The notes: generated by a model not told the origin, from the letters alone. A stretch of 12,722 nucleotides of DNA from Candidatus Dormiibacterota bacterium (GCA_030038765.1 JASHRA010000172.1:1-12722); one strand, 5' to 3'; shown: positions 1-6,457, counted from the first letter of the stretch. Program-made: numbers and translations.

Positions 1-57
1 GTGCGGGCCCTCGAGGTGCGGCTCGGCCCGCGGGCGGAGAATGGAGGCCGCCCATGA
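1..57 (+). CDS. Possible 3' end of an upstream ORF overlapping hemB
   Basis: Frame 1 is open from the window edge to a TGA at 55-57 and would encode 18 residues ending in ENGGRP. The TGA overlaps the hemB ATG in an ATGA arrangement, the usual sign of translational coupling in an operon. By context the parent gene could be another heme gene such as hemD, which often precedes hemB, but the visible residues match no motif I can name. The other two forward frames also lack stops here, so the reading frame rests only on the overlap. Confidence 0.3.
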   Translation: MRALEVRLGPRAENGGRP

Positions 58-1040
58 GCTTCCCCGAGGAACGGCCCCGCCGGCTGCGCCGCACCCCGCT
101 GCTGCGATCGCTGGTGCGGGAGACCCGGCTCCGGCCCTCGCAGCTGGTGCGGCCCCTCTTCGTCAGCGACGCGATCAAGGAGCGCCGTGAGGTGAGGGCC
201 ATGCCCGGCGTCTTCCAGGAGACCCAGGACTCGCTGCTGGCCGAGGCCCGCGCCTCCGTCGAGGCCGGCATCTCGACGCTGATCCTCTTCGGCATCCCGG
301 CCAGCAAGGACGCCCAGGGCTCGGGCGCCTGGGCCCCGGCCGGGGTCATCCAGAAGGCGCTCCGTCGGCTCCGCTCCGAACTCGGCGGCGACGTCCTCCT
401 GATCGCCGATAACTGCCTCGACGAGTACACCGACCACGGCCACTGCGGCGTCCTCGACGAGCAGGGGGAGATCGACAACGACGCCACCCTGGAGCTCTAC
501 GCCAGGGCGGCCGTCTCCCAGGCCGAGGCCGGGGCCGAGATCATCGCCCCCTCGGGCATGATGGACGGCCAGGTGGAGGCGATCCGCACGGCGCTGGACG
601 ACAACGGCTTCCCCGAGGTGGCCATCCTGGCCTACGCGGCGAAGTTCGCGTCCTGCTTCTACGGTCCCTTCCGGGAGGCGGCCGAGTGCGCCCCGCGCTT
701 CGGCGACCGGCGCAGCTACCAGATGGACCCGGGCAACCGCCGCGAGGCCATGCGCGAGATCGAGCTGGACCTGGAGGAGGGCGCCGACATGGTCATGGTC
801 AAGCCCGGCCTGCCCTACCTCGACGTGGTCCTGGAGGCGCGCCAGCGGGTCGAGCACCCGCTCGGCGTCTTCAGCGTCAGCGGCGAGTACGCCATGATCC
901 GGGCCGCCGCCGCGGCCGGGGGCCTGGAGCTGCGCTCCGCCGTCCTGGAGTCCCACCTCGCCATGCGCCGCGCCGGCGCCGACTTCATCCTCACCTACTT
1001 CGCGCGCGAACTGGCCGGATGGCTCCGGGAGGAGGCGTGA
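54..1040 (+). CDS. hemB: Delta-aminolevulinic acid dehydratase (porphobilinogen synthase)
   Basis: HemB condenses two 5-aminolevulinate molecules into porphobilinogen, the second common step of tetrapyrrole synthesis, in the cytoplasm. The 328-residue length is normal for the family. The two active-site lysines are visible: K197 in YAAKFASCFYGPFR and the Schiff-base lysine K250 in MVMVKPGLPYLD. The metal loop at about residues 119-133 reads DNCLDEYTDHGHCGV: C121 and C131 of the classical zinc triad are present, but the middle cysteine is Asp (D123). I recall that form from actinobacterial HemB; it differs from both the three-Cys and the all-Asp types. The ATG at 54 is preceded by GGAGG at 43-47 with 6 nt spacing, which fixes the start. 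The gene overlaps the next start (GTGA). HemL two genes downstream makes its substrate. Confidence 0.97.
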   Translation: MSFPEERPRRLRRTPLLRSLVRETRLRPSQLVRPLFVSDAIKERREVRAMPGVFQETQDSLLAEARASVEAGISTLILFGIPASKDAQGSGAWAPAGVIQKALRRLRSELGGDVLLIADNCLDEYTDHGHCGVLDEQGEIDNDATLELYARAAVSQAEAGAEIIAPSGMMDGQVEAIRTALDDNGFPEVAILAYAAKFASCFYGPFREAAECAPRFGDRRSYQMDPGNRREAMREIELDLEEGADMVMVKPGLPYLDVVLEARQRVEHPLGVFSVSGEYAMIRAAAAAGGLELRSAVLESHLAMRRAGADFILTYFARELAGWLREEA

Positions 1041-1729
1041 GCGACCAGCCGCAGGCCCGTCCCTGGGCCCCGGCGCTGGCCGCCCTGCTGCTCCTCGGGG
1101 TGGTCGGGGCGGGCGCCTACTTCATCAACGTAGCCGCCACCAGGAGGATCCCCGCGGTGACCACCGCCGACTGCTCCAACGCCCGCTTCAGCGCTCCCCT
1201 CCAGCCCCTGGACCAGCCCGCCTCGGTCCACCACTACCAGCGCCAGCCCGCCTTCACCATCGACACCCAGCGCCTCTACGAGGCCACCATCAGCGGCCCT
1301 CGGGGCGACATCGTCATCTGCCTCGTGCCGGGCTGGGCGCCGATCACCGTCAACAGCTTCGTCACCCTGGCCCGCAACCACTTCTTCGACGGGCTGCTCT
1401 GGGCCCGCGACCCCTCCACCGCCCCCGGCGGGCCGGTGATCCAGGGGGGCAGTCCCAACAACGACCTCACCGGCGGCCCCGGCTACTACTTCAAGAGCGA
1501 GAAGGTGGTGAGCCCGCTCTACAAGAACGGCTCCTACCAGCCGGGAGCCGTGGCCATGGCCAACGCCGGGGCCAACACCAACGGCAGCCAGTTCTTCATC
1601 ACCCTCTCCTCCTTCACCCTCTCTCCCGACTACAACCTCTTCGGCGAGGTCGTCTCCGGGCTCCAGGTGGCGGCCAAGGTCCGCAAGGGAGACCGCATGC
1701 AGGTCACCGTCAGAGAGCAGCTGCCCTGA
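1037..1729 (+). CDS. Membrane-anchored cyclophilin-type peptidyl-prolyl cis-trans isomerase
   Basis: Cyclophilins isomerise Xaa-Pro bonds. This 230-residue protein has one hydrophobic segment at about residues 11-31 and no lipobox, so I read it as an N-terminal anchor with the catalytic domain outside the membrane. The cyclophilin domain spans about 83-222: strand GDIVICL, FDGLLWARD, VIQGGSP (133-140), GGPGY, then the diagnostic MANAGANTNGSQFFIT (174-189) and YNLFGEVVSG. R124 matches the catalytic Arg and Q136 the active-site Gln of the family. The Arg-to-Gln distance is longer by about four residues than in human CypA, the CypA F60 position is Pro, and the H126 position is Tyr (Y199), a change seen in many bacterial members. 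The GTG start at 1037 overlaps the hemB stop and follows GGGAGGAGG (1027-1035). Its place between hemB and hemL, just before the tat genes, suggests a general folding role rather than a heme one. Confidence 0.9.
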   Translation: MSDQPQARPWAPALAALLLLGVVGAGAYFINVAATRRIPAVTTADCSNARFSAPLQPLDQPASVHHYQRQPAFTIDTQRLYEATISGPRGDIVICLVPGWAPITVNSFVTLARNHFFDGLLWARDPSTAPGGPVIQGGSPNNDLTGGPGYYFKSEKVVSPLYKNGSYQPGAVAMANAGANTNGSQFFITLSSFTLSPDYNLFGEVVSGLQVAAKVRKGDRMQVTVREQLP

Positions 1730-1770
1730 GCCCGGGCGGCCGGCTCCGGCTGAGCCGCTCCCGGGCGGCC

Positions 1771-3048
1771 ATGGAGCGGGCCCGGGAGCTCCTGCCCGGT
1801 GGGGTGAGCAGCCCGGTGCGCTCCTTCCGCGCCGTGGGGGGCACGCCGCCCTTCTTCAGCCGCGGCCAGGGCCCGCACCTCTTCGACCTCGACGGCAACC
1901 GCTACCTCGACATGGTGCTGGCCTACGGGCCGCTGATCCTGGGCCACCGCCACCCAGAGGTGGTGCGGGCGCTCACTGAGCAGCTGGAGCGGGGAACCGC
2001 CTTCGGCGGCCCCACCGAGGCCGAGGTCGAGCTGGCCTCCGAGATCCGCCGGCGCATGCCCTCGGTGGAGATGCTGCGCCTGGTCAACAGCGGCACGGAG
2101 GCGACCATGAGCGCCGTCCGCCTGGCCCGCGCCGCCACCGGGCGGGAGCTGCTGCTGAAGTTCGAGGGCTGCTACCACGGCCACAGCGACGCGCTCCTGG
2201 CCCAGGCCGGATCGGGGCTGGCCACGCTCTCCCTCCCCGGCTCCCCGGGCGTGCCCCGGGGGACCGTGGCCGACACCCTGGTGCTGCCCTACAACCGCCC
2301 CGAGGCGGTGGAGGCGGCCTTCCGCCAGGCGGGGGAGCGCATCGCCGCCGTGGTCGTGGAGCCGGTGCCGGGCAACATGGGCGTGGTCCTTCCCGGGGAC
2401 GGCTTCCTCCAGCTCCTCCGCCAGCTCACCAGCCGCCACGGGAGCCTGCTCATCTTCGACGAGGTCATCACCGGCTTCCGCCTCGGCGCCGGCGGCGCCC
2501 AGGCCCTGCTCGGGGTGACGCCGGATCTCACCTGCCTCGGCAAGGTGATCGGAGGGGGCCTGCCGGTGGGCGCCTTCGGCGGCCGCCGGGATCTCATGTC
2601 CCAGCTGGCCCCCGAGGGGCCCGTCTACCAGGCGGGGACCCTGAGCGGCAACCCGCTGGCGGTGGCGGCCGGCCTGGCCACGCTGAGGGCTCTCTCTGCG
2701 GACGGCGTCTACCCTGGCCTCGAGCGCCTGGGAGCCGAGCTGGAGCGGGGGCTGACGGCGGCCGCGGCCGAGCGGGGGCTGCCCCTCCAGGTCAACCGGG
2801 TGGGCTCGATGCTGACCTTCTACCTCGCCGAGACGCCGGTCCGGGACCTGCCCGGCTCCCGCGCCAGCGACCACCGGGGCTTCTCGCTGCTGCACCGCGC
2901 GCTGCTCTCGCGGGGCGTCTTCTGGCCGCCCTCCGGGTACGAGTCCGCCTTCCTCTCCAGCAGCCACCGGGAGGAGGACCTGGAGCTGCTGCTTGAGGCC
3001 TTCGGGGCCGGCCTGGGGGAGCTCGCCGAGAGCCGCGGCCGGGCCTGA
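1771..3048 (+). CDS. hemL: Glutamate-1-semialdehyde 2,1-aminomutase
   Basis: HemL is the PLP-dependent enzyme that turns glutamate-1-semialdehyde into 5-aminolevulinate in the C5 pathway, feeding HemB. It is a class-III aminotransferase-fold protein. From this ATG it has 425 residues. Visible landmarks: LPGGVSSPVRSF at the N-terminus, NSGTEATMSAVRLAR (106-120), FEGCYHGHSD (131-140), the PLP-contacting D230 in IFDEVITGFR, and the PLP lysine K258 in CLGKVIGGGLPVGAFGGRRD. QAGTLSGNPLAVAAG follows. The ATG at 1771 is the only ATG/GTG/TTG I find in frame near the family start, yet it leaves the N-terminus about seven residues short. In-frame codons upstream to a CTG at 1750 extend the match with E. 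coli HemL without gaps, so the true start may be CTG 1750. No clear Shine-Dalgarno precedes either. The gene follows the isomerase by 41 bp. Confidence 0.96.
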   Translation: MERARELLPGGVSSPVRSFRAVGGTPPFFSRGQGPHLFDLDGNRYLDMVLAYGPLILGHRHPEVVRALTEQLERGTAFGGPTEAEVELASEIRRRMPSVEMLRLVNSGTEATMSAVRLARAATGRELLLKFEGCYHGHSDALLAQAGSGLATLSLPGSPGVPRGTVADTLVLPYNRPEAVEAAFRQAGERIAAVVVEPVPGNMGVVLPGDGFLQLLRQLTSRHGSLLIFDEVITGFRLGAGGAQALLGVTPDLTCLGKVIGGGLPVGAFGGRRDLMSQLAPEGPVYQAGTLSGNPLAVAAGLATLRALSADGVYPGLERLGAELERGLTAAAAERGLPLQVNRVGSMLTFYLAETPVRDLPGSRASDHRGFSLLHRALLSRGVFWPPSGYESAFLSSSHREEDLELLLEAFGAGLGELAESRGRA

Positions 3049-3067
3049 CCGAGCGCCCTCGGGAGGG

Positions 3068-3087
3068 CCGGCCGAATTCAGGGCCGG
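3068..3087. repeat. 6-bp inverted repeat abutting the tatA -10 element
   Basis: CCGGCC (3068-3073) and GGCCGG (3082-3087) form a perfect dyad with an 8-nt centre. Its right arm ends exactly at the TG of the extended -10 (3088). It therefore fills the region where a -35 and spacer would sit. It could be an operator or a chance product of high GC content. Confidence 0.4.
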
Positions 3088-3096
3088 TGCTATACT
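3088..3096 (+). promoter_or_regulatory. Extended -10 promoter of tatA
   Basis: TGC followed by TATACT gives a near-consensus extended -10 element, AT-rich against a very GC-rich background. I see no good -35 at the expected distance, which extended -10 promoters tolerate. Transcription would start near 3103, leaving a leader of about 33 nt before the tatA TTG. It marks the start of a separate tat transcription unit after hemL. Confidence 0.6.
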
Positions 3097-3125
3097 CCCG
3101 CCAGTTCGGTCACAAGCCCAGAGGC

Positions 3126-3129
3126 GGAG
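3126..3129 (+). promoter_or_regulatory. Ribosome binding site supporting the tatA TTG start
   Basis: GGAG lies 6 nt before TTG 3136. It supports TTG as the initiator, since there is no ATG or GTG at the position where TatA proteins normally begin. Confidence 0.55.
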
Positions 3130-3135
3130 CTGGTT

Positions 3136-3408
3136 TTGGGAATCGACCACTGGTGGCTCATCCTGCTGGTGCTCTTGGTGGCGCTCTTGGTCTTCGGCCC
3201 CAAGCGTCTCCCCGAGTACGGGCACGCCCTCGGCCGCGCCATCCAGGAGTTCCGCCACGCCAGCCAGTCGGCGGCCGACGAGTTCCGTGCGGCGGCGGTC
3301 ACGACCCCGCCCCCGGCTGAGCCGCCGGCGGCTCCCAGCGCACCCGTGGCCGAGCTGCCCGACCCCGCCGCCCCGGCGGCGGCGAGCCGCCCCGACCAAG
3401 CGGTCTGA
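3136..3408 (+). CDS. tatA: Sec-independent protein translocase subunit TatA/TatE-type
   Basis: TatA oligomerises to form the passage for folded twin-arginine substrates across the cytoplasmic membrane. The 90-residue product has the canonical layout: a very short N-terminus, one transmembrane helix (about 6-20), the FGP hinge (F20 G21 P22), a basic amphipathic helix (KRLPEYGHALGRAIQEFR, 23-40), and a low-complexity Pro/Ala-rich tail from about 56. The start is TTG, chosen because it gives a standard TatA N-terminus and follows a GGAG 6 nt upstream. tatC begins 22 bp downstream, so both subunits are probably made from one transcript driven by the extended -10 at 3088-3096. I see no tatB; a two-component TatAC system is common outside Proteobacteria, but a tatB elsewhere in the genome cannot be excluded. 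Confidence 0.93.
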   Translation: MGIDHWWLILLVLLVALLVFGPKRLPEYGHALGRAIQEFRHASQSAADEFRAAAVTTPPPAEPPAAPSAPVAELPDPAAPAAASRPDQAV

Positions 3409-3418
3409 AGACCGACCC

Positions 3419-3423
3419 GGGAG
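3419..3423 (+). promoter_or_regulatory. Ribosome binding site supporting the long tatC start
   Basis: GGGAG stands 7 nt before TTG 3431. The internal in-frame ATG at 3509 has no comparable site. This favours the longer TatC with a 26-residue N-terminal extension. Confidence 0.5.
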
Positions 3424-3430
3424 CTAGCGG

Positions 3431-4225
3431 TTGGCCACCGGCCAGCTAGCCGGAGAGGGCCTGGGCCGGGAGGTCCCCCGTCCCACCCCGGGCTCCGACG
3501 AGCGGGTCATGACCATCGTCGAGCACCTGGAGGAGCTGCGCCGGGTGCTGCTGGTGAGCCTGGGAGCCTGGCTCCTGGCCACCGCCGTCGCCTTCATCTT
3601 CAACCACCAGCTGATCTGGGTCCTGGAGCGTCCCCTGAGGGAGGCCCTGCTGCGCACCCACAGCCCCTTCGGCCAGGACGTGGTCGTCACCAGCCCCATC
3701 GAGGGGCTCTCCATACCGATCAAGGTGGCGGCCGTGGGCGGCCTGGTGCTCTCGCTCCCGGTCCTGGTCTGGCAGCTCTGGACCTTCGTCCGCCCCGGGC
3801 TGCGGCGCGCCGAGCGCAGCCTGGCCTTCCCCTTCATCTTCGGCACCCTCTTCTTCTTCGCCCTGGGGGGCGTCTTCGCCTACTTCATCCTCCCGATCGG
3901 GCTCAGCTTCCTCGCCACCTTCCTCGGCAGCAACGCCGTCTACCTCCCCGACCTGGGCGCCTACATCAGCTTCCTGGCCCTGGTGGTGGTGGTCTTCGGC
4001 ATCACCTTCGAGCTGCCGGTGGCGCTCTGCGTCCTGGGCGCCGCCGGGATCCTCAGCAGCTCGCGCCTGCGCCACTGGCGCAAGGCCAGCTACTTCGTCA
4101 TCGTGCTGGCGGCCCTGATCGTGACGCCGGGCGCGGACCCCTTCACGCCGACCTTCCTCTCCCTGGCCCTGGTCCTGCTCTACGAGGGGAGCATCCTGTT
4201 CATCGCCCATGCCCTGCACCACTGA
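3431..4225 (+). CDS. tatC: Sec-independent protein translocase subunit TatC
   Basis: TatC is the six-helix membrane receptor that binds the twin-arginine signal peptide and recruits TatA. From TTG 3431 the protein is 264 residues. Signature segments are MTIVEHLEELRRVL (27-40), SPIEGLSIPIKVA (88-100), WTFVRPGLRRAERS (117-130, with the conserved Glu at 128), FGITFELPVAL (189-199, E194 in the membrane) and VTPGADPFTP (231-240). Six hydrophobic stretches fit at roughly 40-58, 99-115, 132-157, 178-206, 218-231 and 240-260. Family homology proper starts at M27, so ATG 3509 is an alternative start that would still give a full TatC; I prefer TTG because of the GGGAG before it. The stop is 2 bp from the rph start, so translation may continue by reinitiation. 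Confidence 0.96.
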   Translation: MATGQLAGEGLGREVPRPTPGSDERVMTIVEHLEELRRVLLVSLGAWLLATAVAFIFNHQLIWVLERPLREALLRTHSPFGQDVVVTSPIEGLSIPIKVAAVGGLVLSLPVLVWQLWTFVRPGLRRAERSLAFPFIFGTLFFFALGGVFAYFILPIGLSFLATFLGSNAVYLPDLGAYISFLALVVVVFGITFELPVALCVLGAAGILSSSRLRHWRKASYFVIVLAALIVTPGADPFTPTFLSLALVLLYEGSILFIAHALHH

Positions 4226-4227
4226 GC

Positions 4228-4944
4228 GTGCGGGCTGAGGGGCGGGCGGCGGACCGGGTCCGCCCCCTGCGCCTGGAGACGGAGCTCCAGAGCTGGGCCG
4301 AGGGGGCGGCGCTGGTGCGCTGGGGCCAGACCACGGTGCTCTGCACCGCTACCGTGGAGGAGAGGGTCCCGCCCCACCGTCGCGGCTCCCACCTGGGCTG
4401 GGTCACGGCCGAGTACGGCATGCTGCCGCGGGCCACGCTGGAGCGGAACCCGCGCGAGCGCGCTCGCGTGGACGGGCGCGCCCAGGAGATCCAGCGCCTG
4501 GTCGCCCGCAGCCTCCGCGGCGGCGTCGACATGGCCCTGCTGGGGGAGCGCACGGTGATCGTCGACTGCGACGTGATCCACGCCGACGGCGGCACCCGCA
4601 CGGCCTCGATTAACGGCGGCTTCGTGGCCCTGGAGCTGGCCTGCCGGCGCCTGCTGGAGGCGGGCATGGTGGCCCGGAGCCCGGTCCAGCGGGGCATCTC
4701 GGCGGTGAGCGTGGGCCTGGTCGACGGCGAGCTGCTGCTGGACCTCGACTACGCCGAGGACTCGCGGGCCGACACCGACCTCAACCTGGTCATGAGCTCG
4801 GGGGGGGAGATCATCGAGATCCAGGGCACGGCCGAGGGCCGGCCCCTGGCCCAGGAGCAGCTGGGCCAGCTGCTGGAGCTGGGGCGGCTCGGCATCGAGC
4901 AGATCTGGCCGATCCAGTCCGAGGCGCTGGGCGCGCGGCCGTGA
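4228..4944 (+). CDS. rph: Ribonuclease PH
   Basis: RNase PH is a phosphate-dependent 3'-5' exoribonuclease that trims tRNA 3' ends and acts as a hexameric ring. The 238-residue length is typical. Motifs in order: AEGAALVRWGQTTVLCTATVEE (24-45), GWVTAEYGMLPRAT (57-70), GRAQEIQRLVARSLR (83-97), the phosphate-binding GGTRTAS (121-127, R124), and LDYAEDSRADTDLNLVM with the likely metal aspartates D178 and D184. The GTG start lies 2 bp past the tatC stop and has no evident Shine-Dalgarno, suggesting reinitiation by ribosomes leaving tatC. rdgB follows, a pairing seen in many bacteria. The encoded CCA of the tRNA-Pro gene downstream is consistent with exonucleolytic 3' trimming. Confidence 0.97.
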   Translation: MRAEGRAADRVRPLRLETELQSWAEGAALVRWGQTTVLCTATVEERVPPHRRGSHLGWVTAEYGMLPRATLERNPRERARVDGRAQEIQRLVARSLRGGVDMALLGERTVIVDCDVIHADGGTRTASINGGFVALELACRRLLEAGMVARSPVQRGISAVSVGLVDGELLLDLDYAEDSRADTDLNLVMSSGGEIIEIQGTAEGRPLAQEQLGQLLELGRLGIEQIWPIQSEALGARP

Positions 4945-4963
4945 GCGAGTCCGGGGGAGACCC

Positions 4964-5596
4964 GTGCCGCCCTTGACCCACGCCGTGGTCGCCAGCCGCA
5001 ACCCGGGCAAGGCGGGCGAGCTGCGGCGGCTCTTCCGGGCCTCGGGTTGGAACCTGCTCCAGCTCGACCAGGCACCCGGCGGCGAGGCCCTCGACTGGGT
5101 CGAGGACGGGACCACCTACCGCGAGAACGCGCTCATCAAGGCTCGCGCGGTCCTGGCCGCGACCGGCATGGCGGCGCTGGGCGACGACAGCGGCCTGGAG
5201 CTGGCTGCCTTCGACGGCTGGCCGGGGCTGCGCACGGCGCGCTGGATGGGGGAGGGAGTGGGTGCGCAGCAGCTGCTCCAGGGCCTGATCCGCAAGCTGG
5301 AGCCGCTGCCGCCGGAGCAACGGCGGGCCACCTTCGTCTGCAGCCTGGCGCTGGCCCTGCCCGGGCCCCAGGGCGCCCGCGAGGTGCTGGCGGAGGCGCG
5401 CCTGCCGGGTACCCTGCTGGTCCAGCCCCGGGGACGCCTCGGCTTTGGCTACGACCCGATCTTCGTTCCCCTGGGGGAGCAGCGGGCGATGGCGGAGATG
5501 AGCCAGTCGCACAAGGACGCCATCAGTCACCGCGGCCAGGCGGCCCGCCAGCTGCTGGCCCGGCTGGAGCGGGAGGGCCTCGCGCCGGTCCCCTAG
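4964..5596 (+). CDS. rdgB: RdgB/HAM1 family non-canonical purine NTP pyrophosphatase
   Basis: RdgB hydrolyses dITP, ITP and XTP to the monophosphates and pyrophosphate, keeping deaminated purines out of DNA and RNA. The 210-residue product shows the HAM1 set: ASRNPGKAGELRRLF near the N-terminus (S11, N13, K16 for nucleotide binding), DGTTYRENALIKARA (48-62), GDDSGLELAAFDGWPG (73-88, catalytic/metal D74 and D75), GFGYDPIFVP (160-169) and the base-recognition end AEMSQSHKDAISHRGQA (177-193, K184, H189, R190). Start GTG 4964 lies 19 bp after rph and follows a GGGGGAGA stretch (4953-4960). It is the last gene of the co-directional block; no T-rich terminator is visible after it. Confidence 0.96.
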   Translation: MPPLTHAVVASRNPGKAGELRRLFRASGWNLLQLDQAPGGEALDWVEDGTTYRENALIKARAVLAATGMAALGDDSGLELAAFDGWPGLRTARWMGEGVGAQQLLQGLIRKLEPLPPEQRRATFVCSLALALPGPQGAREVLAEARLPGTLLVQPRGRLGFGYDPIFVPLGEQRAMAEMSQSHKDAISHRGQAARQLLARLEREGLAPVP

Positions 5597-5621
5597 GCGC
5601 GGGCTCCGCCGCGGCCCCGCT

Positions 5622-5627
5622 TAGACT
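5622..5627 (+). promoter_or_regulatory. Putative -10 box of tRNA-Pro
   Basis: TAGACT fits the TAnnnT consensus used by high-GC bacteria. Initiation would fall near 5634, about 37 nt before mature tRNA position 1. No convincing -35 is seen. The predicted start coincides with the base of a GNRA-type hairpin at 5634-5649. Confidence 0.4.
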
Positions 5628-5633
5628 GACCCT

Positions 5634-5649
5634 GGCCCGGAGACGGGCC
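5634..5649 (+). repeat. Perfect 6-bp hairpin with GAGA loop in the tRNA-Pro leader
   Basis: GGCCCG (5634-5639), GAGA (5640-5643) and CGGGCC (5644-5649) form a stable stem with a GNRA tetraloop. It would sit at the very 5' end of the precursor tRNA transcript if the TAGACT box is used. It has no following T tract, so it does not look like a terminator of rdgB. Confidence 0.4.
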
Positions 5650-5670
5650 CGGGCCGACGCTGGTCGCCGA

Positions 5671-5745
5671 CGGGGCGTGGCGCAGAGGTAGCGCACCTGC
5701 TTTGGGAGCAGGGGGTCCCCGGTTCGATCCCGGGCGCCCCGACCA
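5671..5745 (+). tRNA. tRNA-Pro, anticodon TGG
   Basis: A full cloverleaf can be drawn by eye. The 7-bp acceptor stem pairs CGGGGCG (5671-5677) with CGCCCCG (5735-5741), followed by discriminator A and an encoded CCA (5743-5745). The D-arm is GCGC/GCGC with a seven-base loop AGAGGTA. The anticodon stem is CCTGC/GCAGG with loop TTTGGGA, giving anticodon TGG at 5703-5705. The variable region is 5 nt, and the T-arm is CCCGG/CCGGG with loop TTCGATC. The gene is single and not part of a tRNA cluster here. The encoded CCA means a CCA-adding enzyme is not needed for first maturation. Confidence 0.97.
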
Positions 5746-5775
5746 GCCGCCGCCACCCGTGACCGAAGCGGCCGC

Positions 5776-5781
5776 TATGGT
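5776..5781 (+). promoter_or_regulatory. -10 box for a leaderless tag transcript
   Basis: TATGGT ends 8 nt before GTG 5790, so transcription would start at or next to the start codon. No Shine-Dalgarno lies in the gap. Confidence 0.4.
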
Positions 5782-5789
5782 GACTCGAA

Positions 5790-6422
5790 GTGTCGCCGCA
5801 GACCCCCGCGGAGCCGGGCCCGGACGGGCGTCCCCGCTGCCGCTGGGCGTCGGGGCCGTGGCTGCGTCCCTACCACGATCTGGAGTGGGGAGTCCCGGTC
5901 CGCGATGACCACCTCCACCTGGAGCTGCTGGTGCTGGAGGGGGCCCAGTCCGGGCTCAGCTGGCTCACCATCCTGAAGCGCCGGGAGGCCTACCGGCGCG
6001 CCTTCGCCGAGTTCCAGCCGGAGGCGCTCGCCGCCTTCGCCCCGGCCCGGGTCGAGCGCCTGCTGGGGGACCCGTCCATCATCCGCCACCGGGGCAAGAT
6101 CGAGGCCGCCGTGGCCAACGCCAGGGCCCTGCTTCGGGTGCGCGACGAGTGGGGCAGCTTCGACGCCTACATCTGGTCCTTCCTCGACGGGAGACCGCTG
6201 CGGGGGAGCTGGGACCGAGAGGAGCTCGTCCCGGCCCGGACCGAGCTCTCGGCGCACGTCAGCGGCGAGCTCCGACGGCGAGGGTTCCAGTTCGTCGGGC
6301 CGACCACCTGCTACTCCTACCTCCAGGCCGCCGGCCTGGTCATGGACCACGTCAGGAGCTGCTATCGCTACCGGGACCTGTCCGGCGGCGGGCCCGGGGG
6401 CACGCCTCCTCGCCACCGCTGA
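5790..6422 (+). CDS. tag: DNA-3-methyladenine glycosylase I
   Basis: Tag excises 3-methyladenine from alkylated DNA as the first step of base excision repair; it is a helix-hairpin-helix-superfamily protein with a zinc snap. The 210-residue product has the family signature: RCRW (C17), YHDLEWGVPV (28-37, H29), LELLVLEGAQSGLSWLTIL (44-62, with E50 in the place of the E. coli Glu38 that recognises the base), and GLVMDHVRSCYRY near the C-terminus (H187, C191). C17, H29, H187 and C191 correspond to the four zinc ligands of E. coli Tag. The N-terminus is about 13 residues longer than in E. coli, and a Gly/Pro/Arg tail of about 13 residues is not conserved as far as I know. The GTG at 5790 was chosen because a -10 box sits 8 nt before it. 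The gene lies 44 bp after tRNA-Pro. Confidence 0.94.
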   Translation: MSPQTPAEPGPDGRPRCRWASGPWLRPYHDLEWGVPVRDDHLHLELLVLEGAQSGLSWLTILKRREAYRRAFAEFQPEALAAFAPARVERLLGDPSIIRHRGKIEAAVANARALLRVRDEWGSFDAYIWSFLDGRPLRGSWDREELVPARTELSAHVSGELRRRGFQFVGPTTCYSYLQAAGLVMDHVRSCYRYRDLSGGGPGGTPPRHR

Positions 6423-6445
6423 TCCGCCCCTCTCGTCGCGGGCGC

Positions 6446-6451
6446 TAGATT
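6446..6451 (+). promoter_or_regulatory. -10 box for a leaderless peroxiredoxin transcript
   Basis: TAGATT ends 6 nt before GTG 6458. The predicted transcription start coincides with the start codon, and no Shine-Dalgarno is present. Confidence 0.45.
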
Positions 6452-6457
6452 GGCCTG

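Noticed and set aside
1630..3399. A 589-codon open frame on the minus strand across hemL and tatA
   Set aside because: It is the mirror of strongly biased GC-rich codons; composition is Gly/Ala/Arg/Gln low complexity without motifs, and plus-strand hemL and tatA are certain.
4453..4468. Perfect 16-bp palindrome CGCGAGCGCGCTCGCG inside rph
   Set aside because: It encodes the R-E-R-A-R stretch of RNase PH with GC-ending codons, so it is explained by coding constraint and composition.
3446..5530. Long minus-strand open frames opposite tatC, rph and rdgB
   Set aside because: They lie fully antisense to well-recognised genes, have low-complexity translations and no start context.
5671..5745. tRNA-Pro as an integration (att) site
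   Set aside because: No second copy of its 3' end and no integrase or phage gene is seen in the window.
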